The translations under genes were made by a program, and so were the position numbers. This document shows positions 27,694-35,457 of a stretch of DNA of 64,000 bases, one piece after another; position 1 is the stretch's first letter; each line of letters begins with the position of its first letter. Origin of the DNA: Hugenholtzia roseola DSM 9546 (lineage in GTDB: Bacteria; Bacteroidota; Bacteroidia; Cytophagales; Bernardetiaceae); NCBI RefSeq assembly GCF_000422585.1, contig NZ_KE383880.1, forward strand, positions 190,459 to 254,458, written 5' to 3'. The notes beneath the pieces are model-generated. The model searched no databases and was not told the DNA's origin. It saw nothing but the letters and a program-made list of their open reading frames with translations.

Positions 27694-28794
27694 CTATTTC
27701 TTTTGCTGCTGCAATTCTTTTTGTGCCTTGATAATTTCCTGATATGCACCATATTTGTGCTGCGCTTCGGAAAAATTATCTGCATAAGGGGCAAAGGGTG
27801 CGTCAAAAGGTTTGAAAGCCAAGTTGGGAAAATCATTAGGCGTTTCTTTGTGAGGGTGTGGCTGCGAATTGACAAAGGCGGCTACGTCCCAAGCCTCTTC
27901 GTCGGTGAGGATAGGATTTTGATAGCTCACGCCCAGCGGCATATTGAACTTGACATATTTGGCAAAATTGGAAAGGCGATAAAGCCCTGCGGCATCATTG
28001 TAGCTATTTTTGCCCCAAAGCGGCGGGAAGGCGTATTCCACACCGTCGGGATTAAGCAAGCCTTCGCCATTGGCTTGATGACAACTTTGACATTTAGCCA
28101 CATAAATTTCCTTTCCTTTGATGGGGTCGGCAGGGCGGTCGAGAAGGGCAATCTCCTTCAAACCCGCACCTTTTGCCTCCTTGCCCTTTTCTACATTCGA
28201 ACCCAAAAAAAGTAAATAGGCTTTAATCGCCTGCATCTCTTTGCTTTCCTCTGCCAAAGGTTTGCCATTCAAACTGCGCTCAAAACAGTCATTGACACGC
28301 TTTTCTATCGTTTCTTCGCTATTGCTTCGCTCTCTAAATTTGGGATACAAAGCTGCCACAGAGCTGTAATTGTTGCCAAAAATTTTCGTACCTGCGTCTA
28401 AATGGCAATTTTGGCAATTCATGCCATTGCTGATTTGCAAAACCGAACCTTTGGGACCTAAATACTTTGCCGTATGCACAATCAAATCGCGCCCATATTC
28501 TATTTGGGCTTTCAAATCGGGAGCGGCAGTGCTTAATTCTGGTGCTTGCCAAAAGCCCCCTTGTGTGGAAGCATGAGCGGCAGCATTTGCCGCCACAGTA
28601 GGGTTTGTTTGGGCGTAGGTTGTAAAAGTCTTGTTTAAATCGCTTGTAAAGTAGTATAAAATGGGCAAGGCAGCCAAAAAAACAACCAATGCCACCGTAC
28701 CTGCAAGCAAGAGCGGCACTACCGCCACTACCATTTTCTTGACTTCTAAATCGTGTTCGAGGTCATCTTTGGGTGAAAAAGAAGGGGTTTCCAT
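27694..28794 (-). CDS. Membrane-anchored diheme cytochrome c, TsdA-like
   Basis: 366 residues. An N-terminal transmembrane helix (about residues 20-50, AVVPLLLAGTVALVVFLAALP) anchors a periplasmic part with two heme c sites: CQNCH (Cys127, Cys130, His131) and CQSCH (Cys235, Cys238, His239). Between them RVNDCFERSLNGKPL holds Cys170, at the position of the cysteine heme ligand of thiosulfate dehydrogenase TsdA. The second domain has FPPLWGKNSYNDAAGLYRL and FNMPLG, also TsdA-like. Family knowledge: TsdA interconverts thiosulfate and tetrathionate; the activity here is inferred. Start METPSFSP is preferred because it leaves a short cytoplasmic tail; an ATG 14 codons upstream is possible. Confidence 0.8.
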   Translation of the reverse strand: METPSFSPKDDLEHDLEVKKMVVAVVPLLLAGTVALVVFLAALPILYYFTSDLNKTFTTYAQTNPTVAANAAAHASTQGGFWQAPELSTAAPDLKAQIEYGRDLIVHTAKYLGPKGSVLQISNGMNCQNCHLDAGTKIFGNNYSSVAALYPKFRERSNSEETIEKRVNDCFERSLNGKPLAEESKEMQAIKAYLLFLGSNVEKGKEAKGAGLKEIALLDRPADPIKGKEIYVAKCQSCHQANGEGLLNPDGVEYAFPPLWGKNSYNDAAGLYRLSNFAKYVKFNMPLGVSYQNPILTDEEAWDVAAFVNSQPHPHKETPNDFPNLAFKPFDAPFAPYADNFSEAQHKYGAYQEIIKAQKELQQQKK

Positions 28795-28882
28795 TTTTTT
28801 TGTTGGGTCTAATTTGGGTTTTGAAAAAGCATACATCAAACTTGACAACCACAAAATTAGACCGCACCCTTCAAGATTTTAG

Positions 28883-29040
28883 GAACAAATGTTACGCAAT
28901 GGCAACGAAACTTGTCATTTGTGGGGACACAAACAACGGCAGGCGAACAAATGTTACGCAATGGCAACGAAACTTGTCGTTTGCAGGGACACAAACAACG
29001 GCAGCTTGTCATTTGTGGGGACACAAACAACGGCAGGCGA
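28883..29040. repeat. Tandem repeat, 62-bp unit, ~2.6 copies
   Basis: The unit starts GAACAAATGTTACGCAATGG and ends in ACACAAACAACGGCAGGC. Copy 1 is 28883-28944; copy 2 is 28945-29004 (two substitutions in TTGTCATTTGTGG and a shortened end); copy 3 keeps only the last ~36 bases (29005-29040). It lies in the gap between the phosphatase gene and the cytochrome gene, both on the minus strand. Confidence 0.9.
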
Positions 29041-29098
29041 AGTTTCAACTTAACGTCCTATTCAAACCTGCGAAGCGGGAACTTCGCGCTACATCAGA

Positions 29099-29124
29099 GG
29101 ACAAAGGCAATACCTTGTCCCTAC
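29099..29124. repeat. Degenerate palindromic core, copy 6
   Basis: GGACAAAGGCAATACCTTGTCC followed by CTAC: the core with one inserted A and one changed stem base. It sits at the end of the sensor-phosphatase gene. A second small hairpin (GCGAAGCGGGAACTTCGC, 29071-29088) precedes it. Confidence 0.65.
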
Positions 29125-29147
29125 TGATGGATATAAAAAAATAAATT

Positions 29148-31340
29148 TTACAAAACAAACTGCATCTTTCCTTTCATACCAAAACCCAAGACGGTAATGT
29201 CGTCTATTTGTTTATAGTTACCTTGCCACTCTTTGAGTGTTTGGAAAATCATTTGTTTTTGTGCCTCGAAGGTTTGGGGGTGCGATTCTACCAATAACTT
29301 TTTGAAGTTTTGCGACATAAACTTGCGCCCTTCCTCGCCGCCAATTTGGTCTTGATAGCCGTCGGAATAGAGATAGAATCGGGTCGGCAGGTCGATGTCT
29401 AAAAAGTGAGTGGTGAAACTGCGCTCCTCCTCGTCTTTGAAAAGTTTGCCTCCGATAGGTCTTTTGTCGCCTTTGATGATTTGCATTTCGCCACGCTGAA
29501 AATAGACCAAAGGCTGTTTTGCCCCTGCAAAATGTAGGCACTGTTTGGCAAAATCAATGACACAAACGCCTACCTCCATGCCGTCTTTTACATTCGGATT
29601 TTCGTCTTGTTTCAAAAGTGTATAAACACTATTGTGTAGTTCCTGCAAAATTTCGGCAGGGTCGGTGAGTTGATTTTCTAAGACTAACTGCGTCAATACG
29701 TTTTCGCCTATCATGGTGAGCATCGCACCCGAAACGCCATGCCCTGTGCAATCGCCTACGGCAAGGTAGGTGAGTCCGTTTTGCGTGATTGTCCAATAAA
29801 AATCGCCCGAAACGATGTCTTTGGGTTCGAAAAGGACAAAAGCCTGCCCTCCAAAACGCTCGATAATTGCCTTTTCGGTAGGCATGATGGCGGTCTGAAT
29901 CCTTTTGGCGTATCTGATGCTATCCTGAATGTGGGTGTTGATGGTTTCGAGTTCGTAGTTTTGTTTTTGTACCACCTGCAACGCCTGATTGAGTTCGGTA
30001 GTGCGTTCTTCTACTTTTTGTTCTAAAATTTCGTTTTGCTCTTGTATAATTTTTCTGTTTTCTTCTAAAAGCGCAATAGATTCTGTTTGTGCCTTATTTC
30101 TTTTGGCTCGCTCGATGTTGATTTTATCTGCCAAACCCAGCGAAAGGGCTAAGGCTTCAAATACTGCCCCGATTTGGAAAGAATATTCCGTAATGGCATT
30201 TTCATCGACAATTCCTGCCTGTTTGAGGGCTGCCATAATGACCCCTACCAAAAGCAGACTCCACGCCAAGACATAAAAACGCGCCGAGCGCAATTTTTTC
30301 CATAGCGAAATCACACCCAAAAGAAGCGCGAATACGGCAAAACTAAAAGCGACAATCCCCGTAGTGCGTGCGGAAAGCAAAAAAACTTCCGCATCAAGCC
30401 AAATGCTACTCACCACAAAGGCGAAATTGATGGAAATAAGCACCCCCAAAAGCCAACTTATTTTATAGACAAGGGGAAAAAGCGTTTTGGTTTTCAGAAA
30501 ATTTACCGCAAAGGCAAGCCCGAACAGCGTCGTTATCGAAACCAAACTATTAGAGGCAATTTTGGCAATCGTAGGAATGTTGGGCGTGATGTATTGGAAA
30601 AAAAGCCCATTGAAAGTAAAAATGGAAAGCCCTAAGAAGAACATATAAAAAACATAGAGCAGATAGGAAACCTCGCGAATGGACACATAGAGAAAGGCAT
30701 TGTAGAGGGTCAGACCAAATAATATTCCGCAGATAAGGAGAAAAAAAGCATCACTCTTTTGTGTTACGCTTAAAAAAAGATTTTCCGACATCACGCGCAT
30801 CGGAAATTGCTTTGAGGTAGAGCCTGCAAAAAAGAGGTATAAAGTCGTGATTTTGTCTTTTTTTAGGTGCAAAGGCACTACAAAGTTGCGATACGGAATC
30901 GGACGCTGCTCGAAGGGAAAAAGGCTGCCCGTTTTGTGCATCTTGATAAGCGAATCGTCCATAAATTCATAGACGAACATGGTATCGGTATTGGATTTGG
31001 TCATGTTTAGAAACCAAATTTGCTCGTCGTCGGTGGTGCTAATTTCACAGCGAAGCCAAAAATTGGCGTTAGAATAGCCAAAATTGGGAATATTCTGATT
31101 GCTTTTTACAAATTTTTGTGGCTCTTTTTCATACAAATTCAAAACCTCTTGCAGCGAAAACATACGTGAGCTATCAGCAAAAACTTCAAAATTTTTGCCT
31201 ACGATATACATCTTGTTGGGATTGGTAAGTTTTAGGAGGGCATCTTGCGCCCCAACTTTTCCGAAGAAGAAACCTATCGCCGCCAAGTTTATCAAAAATA
31301 AATAGAAACTTTTTTGTGTAGCCTTCCGATTTTGTATCAT
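29148..31340 (-). CDS. 7TMR-DISM sensor with SpoIIE/PP2C phosphatase output
   Basis: 730 residues. Order: signal peptide (LFLINLAAIGFFFGKVGAQ); an extracytoplasmic beta-sandwich of 7TMR-DISMED2 type (NFWLRCEISTTDDEQIWFLNM, VPLHLKKDKITTLYLFF); seven membrane helices (about 190-390, beginning FFLLICGILFGLTLYNAFLY); a coiled coil (EENRKIIQEQNEILEQKVEERTTEL, quoted in part); and a SpoIIE-type serine phosphatase with FEPKDIVSGDFYW, AVGDCTGHGVSGAMLTMIG and LYSDGYQDQIGG, where the metal-binding aspartates are intact. Likely senses an external ligand and dephosphorylates an anti-sigma antagonist-like partner (family inference). The start MIQNRKAT at 31340 is chosen over an upstream ATG at 31481. Confidence 0.88.
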   Translation of the reverse strand: MIQNRKATQKSFYLFLINLAAIGFFFGKVGAQDALLKLTNPNKMYIVGKNFEVFADSSRMFSLQEVLNLYEKEPQKFVKSNQNIPNFGYSNANFWLRCEISTTDDEQIWFLNMTKSNTDTMFVYEFMDDSLIKMHKTGSLFPFEQRPIPYRNFVVPLHLKKDKITTLYLFFAGSTSKQFPMRVMSENLFLSVTQKSDAFFLLICGILFGLTLYNAFLYVSIREVSYLLYVFYMFFLGLSIFTFNGLFFQYITPNIPTIAKIASNSLVSITTLFGLAFAVNFLKTKTLFPLVYKISWLLGVLISINFAFVVSSIWLDAEVFLLSARTTGIVAFSFAVFALLLGVISLWKKLRSARFYVLAWSLLLVGVIMAALKQAGIVDENAITEYSFQIGAVFEALALSLGLADKINIERAKRNKAQTESIALLEENRKIIQEQNEILEQKVEERTTELNQALQVVQKQNYELETINTHIQDSIRYAKRIQTAIMPTEKAIIERFGGQAFVLFEPKDIVSGDFYWTITQNGLTYLAVGDCTGHGVSGAMLTMIGENVLTQLVLENQLTDPAEILQELHNSVYTLLKQDENPNVKDGMEVGVCVIDFAKQCLHFAGAKQPLVYFQRGEMQIIKGDKRPIGGKLFKDEEERSFTTHFLDIDLPTRFYLYSDGYQDQIGGEEGRKFMSQNFKKLLVESHPQTFEAQKQMIFQTLKEWQGNYKQIDDITVLGFGMKGKMQFVL

Positions 31341-31510
31341 AATTCTTGGGGTAAATCTGGAAACGATAACACGCCCAGACCTTTCAAAGTTAGTCAAAAT
31401 CAAGCGAAAAAACGATTTTTTTCTCTTTTTTTCGATAGCTTCCAAATTCTTTTCTACCAAGAGCGAAAAATAAGCCCACAAAAGTAAGGATAAGCGTTTT
31501 TTTCAGTATT

Positions 31511-32107
31511 TCATTCCAAAGGCTTGGCGATAAAGCGATTGCCTTCGAAATGCAGGCTGCCTACACACTGCTCTTTTTCCTGCTCGTCGTCTATCAAAAA
31601 AATCCAGAAATCGGGCAGTGCCTCCTCTTTTTTCCACTTGACTTTCAAATCTTTGTCTATAAACCGCAATTCCAAATATTGCGTTTGCTGCTGCAAATAA
31701 GTGGCAAAATGCGCATCTTTCTTCAAATCGGGCAGAAGCCAAGTAGAAATATCTTGTGTTTGGTCTTGCACTATCTTCAAAAGTGTGAGGTCGGAAAAAA
31801 TGCCGTCCTGCTGCGTTTGGAGGGCGAAAAAAAACTGTTTGTTTTTAAATTGCCATCTGCCCATTCGCACCAAAAGCCCTTCGGCGGCTTGCTCGAAGTA
31901 GGCAAAATCGCGCAGGGTGTCGCCTTGAATAGCAGGCATTTTTTTGGGCGCAAATTTCATTTTTTTACTTTCCTTGCCATAATGCGCCGCCAGAAATTCC
32001 TCAAAAGTAGGGACTTTCACCTCCACAGGGCGTTGTGCCTGAACAGACTCAAAACTTGCCGCACACAAAAAAAGTGCAAAGAAAAAAGATAGCAATATAC
32101 GACGCAT
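31511..32107 (-). CDS. Exported hypothetical protein
   Basis: 198 residues, not recognised. A signal peptide is obvious (MRRILLSFFFALFLCAASF, cleavage after SVQA). The mature region is Lys/Gln-rich with mixed alpha/beta character (FEEFLAAHYGKESKKMKFAP, DFWIFLIDDEQEKEQCVGS), one cysteine, and no lipobox or catalytic motif. It lies 170 bases upstream of the sensor-phosphatase start on the same strand, so co-transcription is possible. Confidence 0.7.
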   Translation of the reverse strand: MRRILLSFFFALFLCAASFESVQAQRPVEVKVPTFEEFLAAHYGKESKKMKFAPKKMPAIQGDTLRDFAYFEQAAEGLLVRMGRWQFKNKQFFFALQTQQDGIFSDLTLLKIVQDQTQDISTWLLPDLKKDAHFATYLQQQTQYLELRFIDKDLKVKWKKEEALPDFWIFLIDDEQEKEQCVGSLHFEGNRFIAKPLE

Positions 32108-32337
32108 ATTTTCATAGTAAAAGTGAAACTAACGACCTTTGAAGGCTGCAAAGGACAAAACATAAACGCTTTCAAAAAGCTATTTATTTCTCTATGCGTT
32201 GCGATTCAAGGATTTTTAAGATGTAGATAGCCGCGCTTGTTCAATTTTTTAAGCCGCAAAGTCTATTTTTTTCAAACAAAATCCTAAATTTGAGATTTTA
32301 TAGGTATTTTAAATTGCAACCCTAAGCCTAATAGCCC

Positions 32338-33402
32338 TTGGAACGCCAAACGCCTCCCCCTGCGCCTACTTCGAAGACAGTTCCCCATTTTGAAGACCAC
32401 GACCCTACGGCGGAAAGTCGGAAAAAAGACCACATCGAGTTGGCTTTTCGCTCACAGGTGCGCCAAACAGACACGCGATTTTATTACGAACCTCTCCTGA
32501 CGGCTCACCCACAGGCAGGAGAAACCCTCCCCGTATCTTTGCACAACAAGACCCTGCGTTATCCTATCTGGATTTCGAGCATGACAGGTGGCACGCTTTG
32601 GGCAAAACACATCAATCAGAACTTGGCACGCCTTTCACAAGCACAGGGACTGGGCATGGGCTTGGGTTCGTGTCGCGCCCTATTGACCGACAACACCTAT
32701 TTAGCCGATTTTGATGTGCGCAAATGGATAGGCGAACAGCCACTTTATGCCAACTTGGGCATTGCACAGGTAGAACTTTTGATAAAAGAGAAAAAAGTCT
32801 ATCTGATTCAAAATCTTATCGAAAAACTCGCCGCCGACGGGCTTATCCTACACATCAACCCCATGCAGGAATGGCTACAACCCGAAGGCGATAGATTTGA
32901 GCAAGCCCCTTTGGAAACTATCTTGCGCCTTTTAGACCAGATGCCCAATTTGCCCCTGATAGTCAAGGAAGTAGGGCAAGGCTTCGGCTATCATAGCCTT
33001 TACGAACTCTTCCAACTGCCCTTAGTGGCGGTAGAATTTGCCGCTTCGGGCGGAACAAACTTTGCCCTTTTAGAACTGCTACGTAGCGAAAGCCAAAGGC
33101 GCGATGCCCTACAAGCCTTAGCACAGGTAGGACATACTGCCGAGGAGATGGTAGATTTTACCAACCAAATCAAAGAAGAATTGGGCGAAAAAATGCGCTG
33201 CCAACAAATTATCATTTCAGGCGGTATCCAAAACTTTTTAGATGGTTTCTATTTGATAAAAAAAGCCAAACTGCCTGCCCTTTACGGACAAGCCTCCGCT
33301 TTTCTCAAATATGCACAAAAAAGTTATGAAGAATTAGAACTTTTTGCGCAAAGCCAAATAGAAGGACTAACCGTAGCCAATAAGTTTTTGAGAATCAGAT
33401 AA
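32338..33402 (+). CDS. fni: Type 2 isopentenyl-diphosphate delta-isomerase
   Basis: 354-residue FMN-dependent isomerase interconverting isopentenyl and dimethylallyl diphosphate at the end of the mevalonate pathway. Motifs: SRKKDHIELAF (family N-terminus), ISSMTGGT, GLGSCRALL, NINPMQEW-like sequence (LHINPMQEWLQPEGD), VKEVGQGFG, and AASGGTNFALLE. The initiation codon is TTG at 32338: an in-frame stop at 32332-32334 excludes any upstream start, and no ATG occurs before the conserved region. It is followed 123 bases later by HMG-CoA reductase, with the promoter of that gene overlapping the 3' end of this one. Confidence 0.93.
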   Translation: MERQTPPPAPTSKTVPHFEDHDPTAESRKKDHIELAFRSQVRQTDTRFYYEPLLTAHPQAGETLPVSLHNKTLRYPIWISSMTGGTLWAKHINQNLARLSQAQGLGMGLGSCRALLTDNTYLADFDVRKWIGEQPLYANLGIAQVELLIKEKKVYLIQNLIEKLAADGLILHINPMQEWLQPEGDRFEQAPLETILRLLDQMPNLPLIVKEVGQGFGYHSLYELFQLPLVAVEFAASGGTNFALLELLRSESQRRDALQALAQVGHTAEEMVDFTNQIKEELGEKMRCQQIIISGGIQNFLDGFYLIKKAKLPALYGQASAFLKYAQKSYEELELFAQSQIEGLTVANKFLRIR

Positions 33403-33417
33403 AAAATAGTAATTTCG
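33387..33417 (+). promoter_or_regulatory. Promoter of the HMG-CoA reductase gene
   Basis: TTTG (33387-33390), 19 bases, TAATTTCG (33410-33417), one base off the -7 consensus. The -33 element lies inside the last codons of the isomerase gene. Confidence 0.5.
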
Positions 33418-33525
33418 CACGATTTTCGACGCTTACTTTCAAAACTTTCAATTTTTTTTGAAAGCTCTAAAAGCCGCCCTCAAACGACTTTCAGACCTTT
33501 TAGCACCCACATAAAAAATAACGAT

Positions 33526-34857
33526 ATGGAAATCATCTCTGGCTTTTCAAAATTGAGCAAAGAAGAGAAAATGCGCTGGGTTTTGCGCCAATTTGCCGAC
33601 AACCCCGCCCAAACCGAAGCCGAATGGAAGTCTTTTTGGCATCAAGACCCTGACATGCAGAAACTTTTTGATGAGTTTAGCGAAAATACGCTGACTAATT
33701 TTTACATGCCCTTTGGGGTGATTCCCAACCTACTGCTCAATGGCGAATTGCTCTGTGTGCCAATGGTGATAGAGGAAAGTTCGGTCGTCGCTGCCGCAGG
33801 CAAGGCGGCAAAATATTGGCAAAGTCGTGGCGGCTTCAAAGCCCAAGTGATAGATGTCAAAAAAGTAGGGCAGGTGCATTTTCTTTGGAAGGGCGAATAC
33901 AACAAACTCTATTGCGTCTTCGACGAACTCAAAGAAGCCCTTTTAGACCAAGCCGCCGCCCTAACCCAAAACATGCGCAAGCGCGGAGGGGGTATTTTGG
34001 ATTTAGAGCTGGTAGATATGCGCCACGTGTTGCCCGACTACTACCAAATCAAGGCTACCTTTGACACCTGCGACTCGATGGGTGCAAACTTCATCAACTC
34101 TTGTTTGGAACAGTTTGCCAAAACGCTACAAAATTGGATAACTGCCAATGCAATGTTTGACGATAGCGAGCGCGACGTTACGATAGTGATGTGTATTCTT
34201 TCAAACTACACGCCTGATTGCTTGGTGCGCGTATGGGTAGAATCGCCTATTGAAGCCCTTACCGAAATAGAGGGCATGTCGCCCCAAACTTTTGCCTTCA
34301 AATTCAAGACGGCAGTGGAAATTGCCAAAAACGACGTTTTTCGTGCCACTACGCATAATAAAGGCATCTTCAACGGCATCGATGCCATTATCTTAGCCAC
34401 AGGAAACGATTTTAGGGCGGTGGAAGCCTGCGGACATGCCTACGCTGCCCGCCATGGACGCTACACCTCCCTGACGGATTGTAGCATAGAAAACGGCATC
34501 TTTAAGTTTTGGATAGATATTCCTATGGCAGTAGGTACGGTAGGGGGGCTAACGGCTTTGCACCCCTTAGCGAAAAAATCGCTCGACATGCTGGGCAATC
34601 CGTCTGCACAAAAACTGATGCAGATAGCTGCCACAGTGGGCTTGGCACAAAACTTTGCCGCCGTCAAATCGCTCACCACTACGGGTATTCAGAAAGGACA
34701 CATGAAGATGCACCTGCTCAATATCCTGCGTACTTTTGAAGCCAACGACGAGGAAATCAAAGTGGCAGTAGAACACTTCAAGACCAACGTTGTTTCTTTC
34801 AACGCTGTGCGCGAACTGATGGAGCAAATTCGACAAGACAAATACATTGCAGAATAA
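33526..34857 (+). CDS. mvaA: Class II hydroxymethylglutaryl-CoA reductase
   Basis: 443-residue soluble enzyme reducing HMG-CoA to mevalonate. Without the membrane domain of class I, its length matches the class II type (~430). Catalytic elements: glutamate in VIEESSVVAAAGKAA (about 83), the substrate-binding DTCDSMGANFIN, lysine in THNKGIFNGIDAI, aspartate in ATGNDFRAVEACGHA, and the C-terminal flap histidine in KGHMKMHL. Next to isomerase upstream and a GHMP kinase downstream, in a mevalonate cluster. Class II enzymes can run in either direction, but the neighbours point to biosynthesis (inference). Confidence 0.94.
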   Translation: MEIISGFSKLSKEEKMRWVLRQFADNPAQTEAEWKSFWHQDPDMQKLFDEFSENTLTNFYMPFGVIPNLLLNGELLCVPMVIEESSVVAAAGKAAKYWQSRGGFKAQVIDVKKVGQVHFLWKGEYNKLYCVFDELKEALLDQAAALTQNMRKRGGGILDLELVDMRHVLPDYYQIKATFDTCDSMGANFINSCLEQFAKTLQNWITANAMFDDSERDVTIVMCILSNYTPDCLVRVWVESPIEALTEIEGMSPQTFAFKFKTAVEIAKNDVFRATTHNKGIFNGIDAIILATGNDFRAVEACGHAYAARHGRYTSLTDCSIENGIFKFWIDIPMAVGTVGGLTALHPLAKKSLDMLGNPSAQKLMQIAATVGLAQNFAAVKSLTTTGIQKGHMKMHLLNILRTFEANDEEIKVAVEHFKTNVVSFNAVRELMEQIRQDKYIAE

Positions 34858-34890
34858 GCATTTTGCGTACCTTTTCTCTATCTATTTAGC

Positions 34891-35373
34891 GTTGTTACAA
34901 CGGTCAGAAGGTCAGAAAACGGGGTTTTGCGCTTTGCACAAGCCTCCTGAACCCCCACCCTGCCCTCCCCCCATAGGGGAGGGTTCGAAAATCAAATCAT
35001 TTTTTTGCATAAATGCAAAAAAATGATACCGCATCAAAGCCCCGCCCTATGGGGCAGTGATGTTAAATTCTAAAAAACAGGTTCAAATGTAGGGACAAGG
35101 CATTGCCTTGTCCGTAGTGAGATTGGAATAAAAAAGGGCTTTCAGACCTAAAAAAGGGTTCAGCCCAAATTTTATTTTGTGTCAAATTTGACAAAACAAG
35201 GCTTTTTACAGAACTTAACATTACTGCACCCTGCCCTCCCCCCATAGGGGAGGGTTCGAAAATCAAATCATTTTTTTGCATAAATGCAAAAAAATGATAC
35301 CGCATCAAAGCCCCGCCCTATGGGGGCGGGGTTTGGGGTGGGGTGCATTTAAGATTTTTATCGTTGCAACAAC
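34891..35373. mobile_element. Composite element A interrupted by element B
   Basis: 483 bp bounded by GTTGTTACAACGG (34891-34903) and CGTTGCAACAAC (35362-35373), an 11/12 inverted pair. Interior matches element A at 46.5 kb (GAACCCxCACCCTGCCCTCC, TCGAAAATCAAA, GCCCCGCCCTATGGGGGCGG, GGGGTGCATTTAAG). A 99-bp piece of A occurs twice without a difference (34956-35054 and 35227-35325), and a 172-bp element B occupies the space between. Subtracting one 99-bp copy and B leaves 212 bp, close to the 221 bp of the uninterrupted copy. No protein is encoded; mobility in trans would be needed. Confidence 0.85.
35055..35226. repeat. Element B inside element A, with palindromic core, copy 7
   Basis: 172 bp. 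Ends CAGTGATGTTAAATTCT (35055-35071) and AGAACTTAACATTACTG (35210-35226) pair in 15 of 17 positions. Interior includes core GGACAAGGC-ATT-GCCTTGTCC at 35093-35113. It is inverted relative to the copy at 52.1 kb, and the two match along their length. Confidence 0.88.
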
Positions 35374-35457
35374 ACCTATCTATTAGCATCAGTATCAGGT
35401 CGGTACAAACCCCAAATGGTATCGACTTGGGTATTCCTCCACTTACCTCCTCTCCTT

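Noticed and set aside
28883-29040. CRISPR array
   Set aside because: Units of 62 bp adjoin directly without unique spacers, only 2.6 copies, and no cas genes are near.
28773-29144. Coding frame through the 62-bp tandem repeat
   Set aside because: It starts inside the cytochrome gene on the opposite strand and consists largely of the repeat; the unit is not a multiple of three in copy 3, so a repeated protein motif is not maintained.
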